Notes: generated by a model not told the origin, from the letters alone. A stretch of 64,000 nt of DNA from Deminuibacter soli (GCF_003412455.1 NZ_QTJU01000001.1:930001-994000), one strand, 5' to 3'. Shown: positions 16,599 through 26,359, counted from the stretch's first letter. Translations and numbers: made by a program.

Positions 16599-17966
16599 TT
16601 AGTTCCGCATAATAACATTTTTTTGCTTAAATACCGTGTTCATTCCCAATGAATAGAGCCGCTTGTATAAATCCATCATATGCCTGATAATACTGGGCAT
16701 TTCTAGGCCTATTTGTTTGCGCATAACCAGGTACCAGGCAATTGTTCCTAATGTAGTGGTAATAAGCGTTCCGATAACTGCGCCATAAAAACCAAAGGTA
16801 CGCAGGCAGAAGTAATTGATGCAAAGATTACAGGCCAGTGATATGGTATTGATCCAGAAGCACAGTGCTGCCTTGCCGATAGAATTGAGCAGGTTGGCTG
16901 CCTGGTTTTGCACCGGGCGCAACAGCCCCATCATCATGTACAACTGCAGGATAAGTGCTGCAGGAATGTAACGTTCCCCTGCAATCAGCACAATCACCGG
17001 TTTGGCGAATGCAATGATGAATAAGGCCAGTGGCAGGGTAAATGTAAGCAGGGTACCTACCATACGTTCGTACAGGTATTTTACTTTGCCGCTATCGTCT
17101 TCCGCAGCTGCACGGGCACTCTTGGGAAACAGGATGTCTGCCGCAGCATAGGAAGGAATGTCTACCAGTCCGTTTATTCTTGACGCTGCACTATAACAGG
17201 CTACCGATGCAGGATTACTGATGAAACCGGCCGTCATGATCTGGTCGAGGTTGGCAAAAATATTCGACATTACACCCGAACCGAAAATATAGCCGCCATA
17301 AGAAAAGATCACTTTAACCGATTGCCTGGTAGGACTGAACTGCAGCGTAAGGTATTTGCGGCTGTATATGAATAATACAATGGCCCCGATAAATATGCTG
17401 CCTGACATGTATAACGACAACCAGAAAAATGATACCGGCAAATGCAATAGGTAGTGCAGGCTGATGGCCGCAAAAAAGGATACCTGGCGTACCATATAAC
17501 CTGCAAACACACCCTTGAAGTCCAGGTGGGATTGCTGCACTGCTTCAAAATGCGAGAACATGACCATGAATACCAGGCCTGGTATAAACCAGCGTAATGC
17601 AATACCCAAATCAGCGCCGGCATGCAACACAGTGCCCAGCCAGCCGGAACACAATAGCAGGAATACAATAAATGCCACACTGATGCTGGCGTTGATGATA
17701 AAAGAAGAAGATGCAATAGCCGTTCGTTGATTGACATCATCGCTTGCACTAACGTATTTCACGTGTGCATTTTTCAGCAGCCCGCTTTTGGTTATTTCAA
17801 ATACGGTGGTGATGGTTAAAAACAATGCCCATACGGCCATTTGCGGCTGGGAAAGCCAGCGAATGAGTATCAGGAAATTCACAAACCCGAAGAAGGTTAA
17901 TGAAAACCGCTGCAGCACTGCATAAAAAGCCGACCGTATCCAGTATGAAGAAAAATACTTTTTCAA
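16599..17966 (-). CDS. Wzx-type polysaccharide flippase (MOP superfamily)
   Basis: This 455-residue inner-membrane protein has about 12-14 helices and the MOP-superfamily layout of oligosaccharide flippases. It would move the undecaprenyl-linked repeat unit from the cytoplasm to the periplasm. The N-terminus, with an amphipathic stretch then FGFVNFLILIRWLS, and the central GGYIFGSGVMSNIFANLDQIM block near 222-242 are characteristic of the family. It sits 11 bp downstream of a GT4 glycosyltransferase gene inside the operon. With the Wzy-type protein at 39024 and the Wzc-like protein at 36708 it makes up a Wzx/Wzy-dependent pathway. The transported sugar unit is unknown. Confidence 0.88.
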   Translation of the reverse strand: MKKYFSSYWIRSAFYAVLQRFSLTFFGFVNFLILIRWLSQPQMAVWALFLTITTVFEITKSGLLKNAHVKYVSASDDVNQRTAIASSSFIINASISVAFIVFLLLCSGWLGTVLHAGADLGIALRWFIPGLVFMVMFSHFEAVQQSHLDFKGVFAGYMVRQVSFFAAISLHYLLHLPVSFFWLSLYMSGSIFIGAIVLFIYSRKYLTLQFSPTRQSVKVIFSYGGYIFGSGVMSNIFANLDQIMTAGFISNPASVACYSAASRINGLVDIPSYAAADILFPKSARAAAEDDSGKVKYLYERMVGTLLTFTLPLALFIIAFAKPVIVLIAGERYIPAALILQLYMMMGLLRPVQNQAANLLNSIGKAALCFWINTISLACNLCINYFCLRTFGFYGAVIGTLITTTLGTIAWYLVMRKQIGLEMPSIIRHMMDLYKRLYSLGMNTVFKQKNVIMRN

Positions 17967-17977
17967 CAGTGGGTGAT

Positions 17978-19228
17978 TTAGTCGTGTAAATTGTTCAGCT
18001 GTGCAGGTTCACGGATAACGGGTACAGCATCCTGTACAGAAGCTTGCTCGGGATGCTCCACATCAAAAAAAGCCTGGTATAGTTCCTTTACATTTTCAGA
18101 CCATTTATCCCAGTTCAGCTCTTCTTCGTACCGTTCACGGCTGCTGAGTACCAGGTTATGGTACTTCTCTTTGTCTGCAAACAGTTCTGCTATCAGTGTG
18201 GCATACATCCAGCCTTCGGCGCTATAGGGAACGCAATAACCATTAATACCATCGTGTACAATACCCGGCACACCGCCAGTTTCGGTAGTAATAACCGGTA
18301 CGCCGTATGCATTGGCCTCGCAGCCAACCAGCAACGAGCAATCGGCACGTGTGGGTATCAGTAAAAAATGGATGGTGCTTAGCAATTCAACAAACTTCGC
18401 ATGATGCTCAGGCAGGTTTTTATTCAGGAAAGGAATCACTTCCATGTAAGGATGTGATACCCCTTCAGGCGGTTCGCAGCCGCAAACAATGAGCCTGGCC
18501 TTAATGCCATAGGTATCATGCAGTATACGCAATGCACTCAGCGCCAGATCTCCGCCCTTGCGTTTCCAGTCTACTGCAAGAAAAAGCATGGTCAGCTCTT
18601 TGTTCTCTTCTTTTTTGAAAATAACATCATAAGCCGGAACACTGTCCATGTTGGCACCCATGGATGCCACATATACTTTGCTTACCGGGATTTTATAATC
18701 ATTCACAACAGACTGTGCTGCCCATTGTGAAGTCATCAGCAGCATGGTACTTTTTTTCAGTGCCTTCTTTTCGAGGTAATTCGATTCCCAGCTACTCCAC
18801 GGAACCAGGTTTTTATATTCGTTGTATTCGTAATTGCTGATGAGCTTCCAGGTAGCATCTGACATGTAAATGACGGGCACCTTTGTTTTAAGCATGCCCA
18901 GGGCCACCGAAGAAGCAGGAGCAAAAATGAAATCATATTTTTTTTGCTGCAGCTTGCGCTCCAGTACTCTTGCTGCGTACCAGGCCACCAGCAGGCTATT
19001 CTGCGCAAGATACCTGCGGCCAAACACCGCGCGCGAAAATTTAGACATGGCGCGCAGCATCTTATCAATAAATGGCGGAACTGTTACTGGCCCCAGGAAA
19101 TCCACATCGCCTACATTCTTCTGTAAAGTTTTGCCTACATAATACGTAATACCCGACCAGGAGCGTTTGTCCTGGGGATCGCTGATTGATATATATGCTA
19201 TTTGTATCCTGCGTTGTTGGTCTTCCAA
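17978..19228 (-). CDS. GT4-family glycosyltransferase
   Basis: This is a GT-B glycosyltransferase of 416 residues. The C-terminal donor domain begins at about 205 with LTMLFLAVDWKRKGGDLAL, where the RKG segment is typical of GT4 phosphate binding. The EX7E-type region is CSLLVGCEANAYGVPVITTE near 310-329. It acts on the cytoplasmic face, adding a retained-configuration sugar to the lipid-linked intermediate. The neighbouring genes are a methyltransferase upstream (31-bp gap) and the flippase downstream (11-bp gap). Substrate specificity cannot be read from the sequence. Confidence 0.88.
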   Translation of the reverse strand: MEDQQRRIQIAYISISDPQDKRSWSGITYYVGKTLQKNVGDVDFLGPVTVPPFIDKMLRAMSKFSRAVFGRRYLAQNSLLVAWYAARVLERKLQQKKYDFIFAPASSVALGMLKTKVPVIYMSDATWKLISNYEYNEYKNLVPWSSWESNYLEKKALKKSTMLLMTSQWAAQSVVNDYKIPVSKVYVASMGANMDSVPAYDVIFKKEENKELTMLFLAVDWKRKGGDLALSALRILHDTYGIKARLIVCGCEPPEGVSHPYMEVIPFLNKNLPEHHAKFVELLSTIHFLLIPTRADCSLLVGCEANAYGVPVITTETGGVPGIVHDGINGYCVPYSAEGWMYATLIAELFADKEKYHNLVLSSRERYEEELNWDKWSENVKELYQAFFDVEHPEQASVQDAVPVIREPAQLNNLHD

Positions 19229-19259
19229 AATTTCAAGAAATAAATCGTTAGTAATAATG

Positions 19260-20036
19260 TTAATTGTTCAGCGGCATTTTTTCCCATACGGTAAAAAAGC
19301 CACCGGTAAAGCGGGTAGGCAATATATCTGCAACCTGGCAGTCCAGTTTCTGCAGAAAGGTGATTTTCTTGGTAACAAAGGAAAACGGGAACACATCTTC
19401 AATAAAATTGGCCTTACCAAAACGGGTAATCCTGAAATGATGTGAACCGGATAATTTTTCGAGGTCAGATTTGGAAAAGAACTGCACATGATCAAGGTTA
19501 TCGGCAGCAGACTGAACGGTAGTGCCTGAATAACCCATCATTTTTTTAACTGCCACTACTGCTTTCCAAAGCAGGTTATTGCTGTTGCGCATGCTAAGTA
19601 CGGGGCGCGTAACCAGCAGCTCACGCGGGCCCTGGCCATTAGGCACGGTAACAATCAGTTTGCCATGGTCTGCCAGGCTTTCGTGCAATACCTGTAACAG
19701 CAGATCGGGACTGTTTAAATGCTCCAGCACTTCACTGCAGATGATGGCATCGTATTTAATGCCGGAAGCCACCAGTTCTTCGGCCCCCATTTTTTTAAAC
19801 TGCACGTTAGACATGGGTTCAATTGCCGCAGCAGCTTCTATGGCTTTTTCGCTAACATCAATACCCAGCACGTTAAAACCGATACGGCCAAGATGCCTGC
19901 TGATAACACCATTGCCGCAACCTACATCAAGTATAGTGGCATGCAGCGGCAGTGACTGGCAAAGCACATTGGTGATAAAATCAATTCGTTTGCGATCGGC
20001 AATACGGTTGTATTCATATGTAGTAGCGGTACTCAT
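19260..20036 (-). CDS. Class I SAM methyltransferase (UbiG-like)
   Basis: This is a 258-residue methyltransferase with motif I ILDVGCGNGVISRHL (residues 35-49), post-I acidic residue in LGIDVSEKAIEAA, and motif IV AIICSEVLEHL near 103-113. The pattern is that of the UbiG/Methyltransf_11 group. Set between two GT4 genes (5 and 31 bp apart), it most likely methylates a sugar hydroxyl of the growing exopolysaccharide unit, which can mark a chain end or a repeat-unit residue. That substrate is inferred from context only. No membrane segment is visible. Confidence 0.85.
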   Translation of the reverse strand: MSTATTYEYNRIADRKRIDFITNVLCQSLPLHATILDVGCGNGVISRHLGRIGFNVLGIDVSEKAIEAAAAIEPMSNVQFKKMGAEELVASGIKYDAIICSEVLEHLNSPDLLLQVLHESLADHGKLIVTVPNGQGPRELLVTRPVLSMRNSNNLLWKAVVAVKKMMGYSGTTVQSAADNLDHVQFFSKSDLEKLSGSHHFRITRFGKANFIEDVFPFSFVTKKITFLQKLDCQVADILPTRFTGGFFTVWEKMPLNN

Positions 20037-20041
20037 TGTAT

Positions 20042-21169
20042 TTAGTTTGCTAAGGTTTGCAGGTATATATTTTCAATTTTACGGGTCATGTTGTCAACAT
20101 CAAAACCACCGGCCACAGTTGCGCGTGCAGCTTGTCCGTAACGGGCACGCATACCGGCATCACCGGCCAGCCTTACCAGTGCAGCGGCCAGTGCTGCTGC
20201 ATCTTGCACGGGAACAATCAACCCGTTGCTGTCATGCTGAACAATTTCGCAGGAGCCGTCTGCCGCCGTGGCTACCACAGCTTTTTCCATAGCCATTGCT
20301 TCCAGCAGGCCAATGGGCAGGCCTTCCCACAAAGAAGGCAGGCAGAATATATCCATGGCCTGCAGTACTTCAGGCACATCTGCCCTGAAGGGCTCAAATA
20401 TTACTTTTGAATCAATGCCGAGCGTGGCAGCCAGTGCAATAGCCTGTTGTTTCAATTCGCCATCGCCTACCATCAGCAGCACCATATTGCTGTTTACAGC
20501 CAACGCCTGCTGGAAAGCACTGATCAGGGTCAGCGGATCTTTCTGCTCCGTCATACGTGCAGCAAAACCCACCACGCAGGTATCACCGGCAATACCCCAT
20601 TTGCTGCGCAGGCCGCCCTGAACAGCAGCAGGATTAAACTGGCGCAGGTTAATGCCATTGTTAATGACGTCTGATTTAAAATGTGCGATGTATTTTGAAC
20701 CTGTTTGCTGGTTTGAATCAGAAACAGAGATGTTGCGGTTCACCTTGCGTGTAATCCATTGTTCGTAAAAAATGCGCAGTTTTTTGGTAAGCCATGACTG
20801 ATCATCGTGAAACGACCAGCCGTGAATGGTATAAATTACCGGCAGCCCCAGCGCTTTTGCAGCCCAGTATACATTACTGTTGGCGCGTGTGCCATGCACA
20901 TGCACAATGTCAATGGCTTCCTGTTGCATCAGGCGGCGAACAGCCTGCCATTTAAATACATCGAAAGGGCGGGTGCTGGGAATTACAAAATTGCGTATGC
21001 CTATTTCACCAAGCCGGTCAATCATTTGCCCGCCGGTAAAAGCCAGTACAACCGGCTCAAAACGGGTACGGTCAATATGCTCTACCAGGTTAAGAATATG
21101 CGTTTCACCGCCTCCTACCTGCCCTTGCCTGATGGCTTCGAGTATACGTATTTTAGGTTGTTGCTGCAT
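20042..21169 (-). CDS. GT4-family glycosyltransferase
   Basis: This retaining GT-B enzyme has about 375 residues. The N-terminal acceptor domain has the glycine-rich GQVGGGETHILNLV loop near residues 15-28. The donor domain has VVGFAARMTEQKDPLTLI and the EX7E motif in EGLPIGLLEAMAMEKAVVAT near 281-300. I chose ATG 21169, giving MQQQPKIRI, because the longer reading from 21202 would run into the end of the asnB-like gene by 25 bp. The first glutamates and the K/R needed for nucleotide-sugar phosphate contact are present. The specific sugar is unknown; the operon context makes exopolysaccharide assembly the likely pathway. Confidence 0.88.
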   Translation of the reverse strand: MQQQPKIRILEAIRQGQVGGGETHILNLVEHIDRTRFEPVVLAFTGGQMIDRLGEIGIRNFVIPSTRPFDVFKWQAVRRLMQQEAIDIVHVHGTRANSNVYWAAKALGLPVIYTIHGWSFHDDQSWLTKKLRIFYEQWITRKVNRNISVSDSNQQTGSKYIAHFKSDVINNGINLRQFNPAAVQGGLRSKWGIAGDTCVVGFAARMTEQKDPLTLISAFQQALAVNSNMVLLMVGDGELKQQAIALAATLGIDSKVIFEPFRADVPEVLQAMDIFCLPSLWEGLPIGLLEAMAMEKAVVATAADGSCEIVQHDSNGLIVPVQDAAALAAALVRLAGDAGMRARYGQAARATVAGGFDVDNMTRKIENIYLQTLAN

Positions 21170-21177
21170 GGGGTATA

Positions 21178-23085
21178 TTATGCTGCCTGGGTTTTGTTCC
21201 ACCGTTCATACCATAACTGAAACACGAGCAGGTTCCATACTTTCTGGTAGTTTACCTGTTTGCCGGCCAGGTATTCTTCAGTGAGTTTCTTTACAGATTC
21301 TACCTGGAACATGCCTGTTTCCTTCAGTTTGGCTTCACCGAGGTAGTACTGCACTTTTTCTTTCAGCTCATCTTTAAACCATACTTTCAGCGGAGCGATA
21401 AACGGCATTTTAGGCCTGTCCATCATCTCTTTCGGAATGTATTTGTGCACTATTTTCTTTAACAGGTATTTATTGGTGTGCTGCTGAATTTTCATGCAGG
21501 CAGGCAGCTGCGCTACAAACTCAATTAATCTGTGATCGAGCATAGGCTCGCGACCTTCAAGGCCAACATGCATGGTAGCGCGGTCAACCTTTACCAGGTT
21601 ATTGTCTACCAGGAATGTTTTATAATCAATCGCCAGCATTTTATTAAGGCTGTCGAGGTTGCCGGAGAGCCTGCTGCCGTTGTCAAAATGCGTTTTGTAG
21701 CATTCGTGTTCCGGGCGTATAAACCCGCGCGCTTCATCTTCAGTAATGTACTGGCTGATGTATTTCATAGCAGACAGCGGCGTTTTATCTGCCCATATTT
21801 TCTGCATCTTTTTATAACGCGTAGCGAAGTTGTATTTCTTATTGAAGTAAGGAATATGATCGGGGTTGATATAATACATGATATTACTCAGCGCACCCTG
21901 CATAAACGAAGGCATACCGCTGGTGTACCTGATTGACTGGTTGAACTTATTGTAACCGGCAAAAATTTCGTCGCCACCATCGGCAGATAAAGACACTTTT
22001 ACATGCTGCCTGGCCAGTTTGCTTACCAGTGCGGTGGGCACAACCGAGTTGTCTGCAAAAGGCTCGTCGTATATTTCGGGCAGGTCGTGAAACACGTCGG
22101 CTGCATCAGAAGCCTTGATATACCATTCATGATGATCGGTACCGAGATAGGCGGCGATTTTCTTTGCTTCATCTGCTTCGTTAAAGCCTGCTTCTTCAAA
22201 ACCGATGGTAAATGTCTTCAGGCGCTCTGTGCGGTTGTGCTGTAAAATAGCAGCAACACTTGAACTATCGTAACCACCGCTCAGGAATACCCCTACCGGC
22301 ACATCAGCCACCATGCGGTATTCATAGGCAGAAATCATCAGGCGCTCTACTTCAGCCATTGCATCGGCTTCGTTGATCTGCAGCCTGGGCTTGTTGTAAT
22401 AGTCGGTTACATCCCAGTATTTGGTTTCGGAGAAAAACCGGTTGGTAAGCGACAGTTTAAAATAGTGACCCGGGTTGAGTTTGCAGGTCTTTTTATAAAT
22501 AGTATAAGGAGCCGGGATATAACTGTATTGCAAAAACAGGGAGAGGCTGTTAATATCAATCTCTTTGGTAAATGCCGGATGCTGGTGAAAAGCCTTCAGC
22601 TCTGAACCAAACAGCAGCACATTACCGTTCCAGAAATAGTAGAGCGGTTTAACACCTGCCCTGTCGCGGCAAATGGTCAGTTCCTGGCGCTTGCTGTCGA
22701 ATATCACATACACAAACATGCCGATGAGTTTGTGCACCACATTATCGCCCCAGCAGTGGTAACCTTTCAATATAACTTCTGTATCTGACCAGGAATTAAA
22801 GGTGTAGCCTTTTTGTTCCAGTTCAAGACGTATTTCTTTAAAGTTGTATACTTCACCGTTAAACACCATGCTCAGGTGCTCATAGATCATTGGCTGGTGG
22901 CCATTGCTCGACAAATCGAGAATAGACAGCCTGCGCTGACCCAGGCCAACTGCAGCATTGGAAGCTTCAAATACTTTGTAACCCGCATCATTGGGGCCAC
23001 GGTGGGTAAGGGCATCAGTCATGTGTTGAAGCACATCTGTTCCCGTATTTTTCTTAAAATCGCAAAATCCGGCAATTCCACACAT
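21178..23085 (-). CDS. asnB: Glutamine-hydrolysing asparagine synthase-like amidotransferase
   Basis: This 635-residue AsnB-family protein starts with M-C2-G-I-A-G-F, where Cys2 becomes the N-terminal nucleophile of the class II glutaminase domain (about 1-210). The synthetase domain carries the PP-loop SGGYDSS near 263-269 for ATP and the SADGGDEIFAGYNKF block near 368-382. In housekeeping metabolism the enzyme makes asparagine. In exopolysaccharide and O-antigen clusters relatives are thought to amidate uronic acids or other carboxylated sugars. Its place between a GT2 gene (2-bp gap) and a GT4 gene (8-bp gap) favours the second role. All catalytic residues look intact, so either activity is possible. 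Confidence 0.9.
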   Translation of the reverse strand: MCGIAGFCDFKKNTGTDVLQHMTDALTHRGPNDAGYKVFEASNAAVGLGQRRLSILDLSSNGHQPMIYEHLSMVFNGEVYNFKEIRLELEQKGYTFNSWSDTEVILKGYHCWGDNVVHKLIGMFVYVIFDSKRQELTICRDRAGVKPLYYFWNGNVLLFGSELKAFHQHPAFTKEIDINSLSLFLQYSYIPAPYTIYKKTCKLNPGHYFKLSLTNRFFSETKYWDVTDYYNKPRLQINEADAMAEVERLMISAYEYRMVADVPVGVFLSGGYDSSSVAAILQHNRTERLKTFTIGFEEAGFNEADEAKKIAAYLGTDHHEWYIKASDAADVFHDLPEIYDEPFADNSVVPTALVSKLARQHVKVSLSADGGDEIFAGYNKFNQSIRYTSGMPSFMQGALSNIMYYINPDHIPYFNKKYNFATRYKKMQKIWADKTPLSAMKYISQYITEDEARGFIRPEHECYKTHFDNGSRLSGNLDSLNKMLAIDYKTFLVDNNLVKVDRATMHVGLEGREPMLDHRLIEFVAQLPACMKIQQHTNKYLLKKIVHKYIPKEMMDRPKMPFIAPLKVWFKDELKEKVQYYLGEAKLKETGMFQVESVKKLTEEYLAGKQVNYQKVWNLLVFQLWYERWNKTQAA

Positions 23086-23087
23086 GC

Positions 23088-23996
23088 TTAACTGTTTTTA
23101 ATGTTATAATTAGACAAGTTCCATGCAATCCCTTTCCAGAAAGCCTGCAGGTGTTTCATTTCCCTGCGAACCAGGAAGGTGGCCACATTTTTAGGAAGGG
23201 TAATGAAAGTGAAATAACAGGTGAACAACACCAGCGGAACACCTTTTACATTACGCCGCATAAACAGGATACGGTTGCGGCTGAGGTAAAAGGTTTTGAG
23301 TGTGCTGTGCTTGCCAACGCTCATCGATTCTTTATGATAAATGAGCGCGTTGCTCTGGTAATACACTTTGTACCCTTTTCGCTTTATCTGCTCGCACCAG
23401 TCAAATTCTTCGTAGTACAGGAAATACAATTCAGGCATCATGCCTACTTCTGCGATCACCTTTGCAGGCACCATCATGCCGCCGCCATGTGCATAATGGG
23501 TTTCAGACACTTTATCGTACTGGCCATAATCTTTTTTGCGGCAGCCAACCATGGTGTTTCTGCCATTGAATACGTTTACCTGGTTGTATCCTGCAAATTC
23601 AATAACACCCGGTGCATAGTAGTAGTGAAACTTGGGACTTACGATACCTGCGTCGGGGTATTGCTGAAATATTTCGAGCAGCCCGTCTACAAGGCCTGCA
23701 GTCATTACCGTATCGTTGTTCACGAAAAAAAGATAATCGCCTGTAGCTGCTTTAATGCCCAGGTTGTTACCCCCGGCAAAGCCGAGATTTTTTTCGCTTA
23801 CAATTACTTTAATACCAGGATAAGCCTCCACCAGTGCAGCGGTAGGGTTTTCGGCCGAAGCATTGTCTACCACAATCACTTCTATATTGGGATAGTTAAC
23901 ACAGGCTATCGACAGCAACAGGTCGCATGTAACGGCAACATTGTTGTAATTGATGGTAATGATAGATACCAAAGGTTGATTAGCTGCCATGCTCAT
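23088..23996 (-). CDS. GT2-family glycosyltransferase (rhamnosyltransferase-like)
   Basis: This inverting GT-A enzyme of 302 residues has the N-terminal nucleotide-binding block VSIITINYNNVAVT, the EVIVVDNAS loop, and a DxD-type motif in FVNNDTVM near residues 93-100. The C-terminal part has YLSRNRILFMRRN followed by a hydrophobic stretch of about 20 residues (LVLFTCYFTFITLP), a layout common in rhamnosyltransferase-like GT2 proteins. The start at 23996 overlaps the upstream GT2 gene by 17 bp; ATG 23990 is an alternative. Overlap and the 2-bp gap to asnB indicate translational coupling. The sugar is unknown. Confidence 0.88.
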   Translation of the reverse strand: MSMAANQPLVSIITINYNNVAVTCDLLLSIACVNYPNIEVIVVDNASAENPTAALVEAYPGIKVIVSEKNLGFAGGNNLGIKAATGDYLFFVNNDTVMTAGLVDGLLEIFQQYPDAGIVSPKFHYYYAPGVIEFAGYNQVNVFNGRNTMVGCRKKDYGQYDKVSETHYAHGGGMMVPAKVIAEVGMMPELYFLYYEEFDWCEQIKRKGYKVYYQSNALIYHKESMSVGKHSTLKTFYLSRNRILFMRRNVKGVPLVLFTCYFTFITLPKNVATFLVRREMKHLQAFWKGIAWNLSNYNIKNS

Positions 23997-25194
23997 GGAA
24001 TATAGGGTTGTTGATTTCGGTTTGCGTGTGCGCTGTATGGATAAACCTGTTGTTGGCGCCTTTCATGTTAAAGAGGTTGCCAAACATAGCGCCTGCAGCA
24101 CGTGGTAACTGCAGCAATGACTGCAGCAACTGTTTATTGAAATAAGCTTTGGGCAAAGCAATGGTTAAAGCCAGCAGGTAAAGCAACCACACGCCCAGTG
24201 CCACATACAACAACTGCGGCTGCAGCAAATATGCAATAAGTGACAACATGGGCAGAATGGCTAGCAAAAAAACGCGGGGCAGAATAAGATTATTCACCAC
24301 CGCAAGGTTGAAGTAATTCAAATTACCTTTGAATAACTGTAACAAACCTGGCACTAAAAACTGTTTTAAATAAATAAACTGGCTCGAAACCCATCTTTTG
24401 CGTTGCTGCTGGAAAGCCTGTTTTGAGCCAACTTTTTCATCGAACACAAGTGCATTCTCCAGGTAATGGATGCGGATACCGCGTTGCACAATATTTAACT
24501 GCAATACCTTATCAAAGCCGCCCACCGCGCTGAGGCTGCCCATTACTTCTTTCAGCAGACCGAAGCGGAAGGCCATTCCCGAGCCGATGACAGCCGAAGA
24601 CAGCCCCATGGCATAGGTTCCTTTCCTGAAAATGTTGTTGTTGATCGCTTCGCTGCAGGCATCCAGCACAGCGAAAGCAGAATCCATGTTTTTGGCCACC
24701 CTTCTGGCCTGTACTGCCTGCGCGCCCGCATCAAAAGCCCTGCTGATGAGTTGCAGGCAATCGGGCGCCAGCATATTATCGGCATCGCATACCAGCGCAA
24801 TATCATATTGCTCGTGTATGCGGCTGAAAGCTTCGTTCAATGCACGCGTTTTGGTGCTTTTGTCAAACTTCACTTCAATTACATGCAGCGGAAGCGTGCG
24901 TAAAGACTGAAGGGTTTGGGGTTGAAAAGAATCAGCGATTATGTAAACATCAAACAAATCAGCGGGATAATTTACCTGTAGCAGGTTACGCGCGGTGGCC
25001 ATGATGATGCCATCTTCGCGGTAAGCCGGCACCAGTACAGCAATACGCTGCGAGGGAACCTCAGCCGCGGTACGCTGAACAGGCGTGCGGTAAAACAGTT
25101 TGCCCCATACAGCCAGTACCAGTAAATACAGTACAGACAAGGCAAAATAAATAACCACCAGTAAAAGCAGTATATAAACAAGGGTATTAAACAT
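23980..25194 (-). CDS. Membrane GT2 glycosyltransferase, cellulose-synthase-like
   Basis: This is a processive-type GT2 protein of 404 residues. An N-terminal membrane helix (about 5-32) is followed by a GT-A domain with VLVPAYRED, the acidic motif CDADNM near 135-140, and the QQQRKRW motif near 262-268. That motif is the Q(Q/R)xRW signature of cellulose, chitin and hyaluronan synthase relatives and binds the acceptor. Two to three C-terminal helices follow at about 300-355. Despite the signature, in Wzx/Wzy clusters such proteins often add a single sugar. The gene overlaps the upstream sugar-transferase gene by 8 bp. Confidence 0.86.
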   Translation of the reverse strand: MFNTLVYILLLLVVIYFALSVLYLLVLAVWGKLFYRTPVQRTAAEVPSQRIAVLVPAYREDGIIMATARNLLQVNYPADLFDVYIIADSFQPQTLQSLRTLPLHVIEVKFDKSTKTRALNEAFSRIHEQYDIALVCDADNMLAPDCLQLISRAFDAGAQAVQARRVAKNMDSAFAVLDACSEAINNNIFRKGTYAMGLSSAVIGSGMAFRFGLLKEVMGSLSAVGGFDKVLQLNIVQRGIRIHYLENALVFDEKVGSKQAFQQQRKRWVSSQFIYLKQFLVPGLLQLFKGNLNYFNLAVVNNLILPRVFLLAILPMLSLIAYLLQPQLLYVALGVWLLYLLALTIALPKAYFNKQLLQSLLQLPRAAGAMFGNLFNMKGANNRFIHTAHTQTEINNPIFHEHGS

Positions 25195-26350
25195 CGGCTT
25201 TTTGCATTAACACTTTAGGCGTGTTGATTAAAATGCGCATATCGTATAAAAAAGAATGGCGGTTGGCATAGTTTACGTCAAGGTCTATGCGTTCCTGTAC
25301 CGACATATTGGGTTGACCTCTTTTTTTAATCTGCCACAAACCAGTGATGCCGGCAGGTGCAAGAAAACGCTGTGCAGCCTGGTCAATAGTTAAAGAACAT
25401 GCTTCGTACAGGGGCAGCGGCCTGTTGCCTACCAGTGACATATCGCCCAGCAGTACATTGATGAGCTGTGGTAATTCGTCAAGGCTTGAATTGCGCAGTA
25501 ATTTACCGAGACGGGTAACACGCGGATCGTTATTTATTTTCAGGAACATGGGACCAGCGGCATCCTTTTTTACATCGTACTGGTTAAGGTGTTTGATCTG
25601 CTCGATTTTTTTATCGGCATCAGGCACCATTGTTCTGAACTTGTAGAATTTAAACACCTTGTACCCCTTACCTGCGCGCAGTGAAGCGTACAATACCGGT
25701 CCGCGCGATTCAATCATAATGCACAGGGCAATCATCAGCAGTACAGGCGAAAGAATAGTAAGCATGGTAGCAGCGAACAGGATATCAATTGTTCTGCTGA
25801 ACACATGTGCCCAGGGTTTGATGAGTTTTTGCGGCGGTGTAAGCTGGTAAGGCAACCTGCTTTTCAGGTTTTTGTATTTTTTGAGCAATGCAATTTTATC
25901 CAGCAGGATTGCGGCATCTGTTTGCACATCAATAATATCATCTACATTTTGCCTGGCAGTAAAATGCAGGGCATTGTGCTTTTCGCTGCTGGCAACCAGT
26001 ATAAAAGGGATATAAACAAATTCTTTGGTAACAGCGAGGTAAGCAGCGAAGTGTGCAATCAGCTGTTCGCCCATATCCATGTCGCAATAAATCACTTCCG
26101 GCAGCGTTTCGTTGCCTTTTATGCAGCGTGCAATCAGCATATTGCGGGCCTGGTATACATTGCAGGCATAAACACCGTCGTAACCATTTGTCTGCAGCGC
26201 GGGTTGTAATGCAGCAGCAGCAGCCCCGATAAACAGCATGTTTCTGGTGGCAGCTTCAACCGTTGCAACGGGTACTTCGGCAGGCACTACTTTTAAAGTG
26301 TAGCCGCTGGTTTCGTTGAACGGTTGTGTATTATATAGTGTTACAGGCAT
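25187..26350 (-). CDS. Initiating polyprenyl-phosphate sugar transferase with N-terminal pseudo-receiver
   Basis: Residues about 185-387 form a bacterial sugar transferase (PF02397) that would put the first sugar-1-phosphate on undecaprenyl phosphate. The membrane helix is ILFAATMLTILSPVLLMIAL, followed by FYKFRTM, the LRNSSLDELPQL and GDMSLVGNRPLP motifs, and the ITGLWQ block. Residues about 36-150 look like a receiver fold: strand NMLFIGA, then VIYCDMDMG at the phospho-acceptor position, then PFILVASSE. The N-terminal acidic pair is missing (GAAAAA instead of DD) and the conserved lysine is replaced (DDIIDV). The usual flavin-like or multi-helix N-terminus of WbaP/WcaJ enzymes is absent. 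A true receiver gene lies 9 bp upstream, which suggests signalling control of polymer initiation. Confidence 0.87.
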   Translation of the reverse strand: MPVTLYNTQPFNETSGYTLKVVPAEVPVATVEAATRNMLFIGAAAAALQPALQTNGYDGVYACNVYQARNMLIARCIKGNETLPEVIYCDMDMGEQLIAHFAAYLAVTKEFVYIPFILVASSEKHNALHFTARQNVDDIIDVQTDAAILLDKIALLKKYKNLKSRLPYQLTPPQKLIKPWAHVFSRTIDILFAATMLTILSPVLLMIALCIMIESRGPVLYASLRAGKGYKVFKFYKFRTMVPDADKKIEQIKHLNQYDVKKDAAGPMFLKINNDPRVTRLGKLLRNSSLDELPQLINVLLGDMSLVGNRPLPLYEACSLTIDQAAQRFLAPAGITGLWQIKKRGQPNMSVQERIDLDVNYANRHSFLYDMRILINTPKVLMQKADV

Positions 26351-26359
26351 ATGGTTAGA

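Noticed and set aside
19579-20292. 237-codon plus-strand frame across the methyltransferase and GT4 genes
   Set aside because: It overlaps two conserved minus-strand genes and shows no domain.
23151-24005. 284-codon plus-strand frame
   Set aside because: It is antisense to the GT2 gene, whose motifs are clear.
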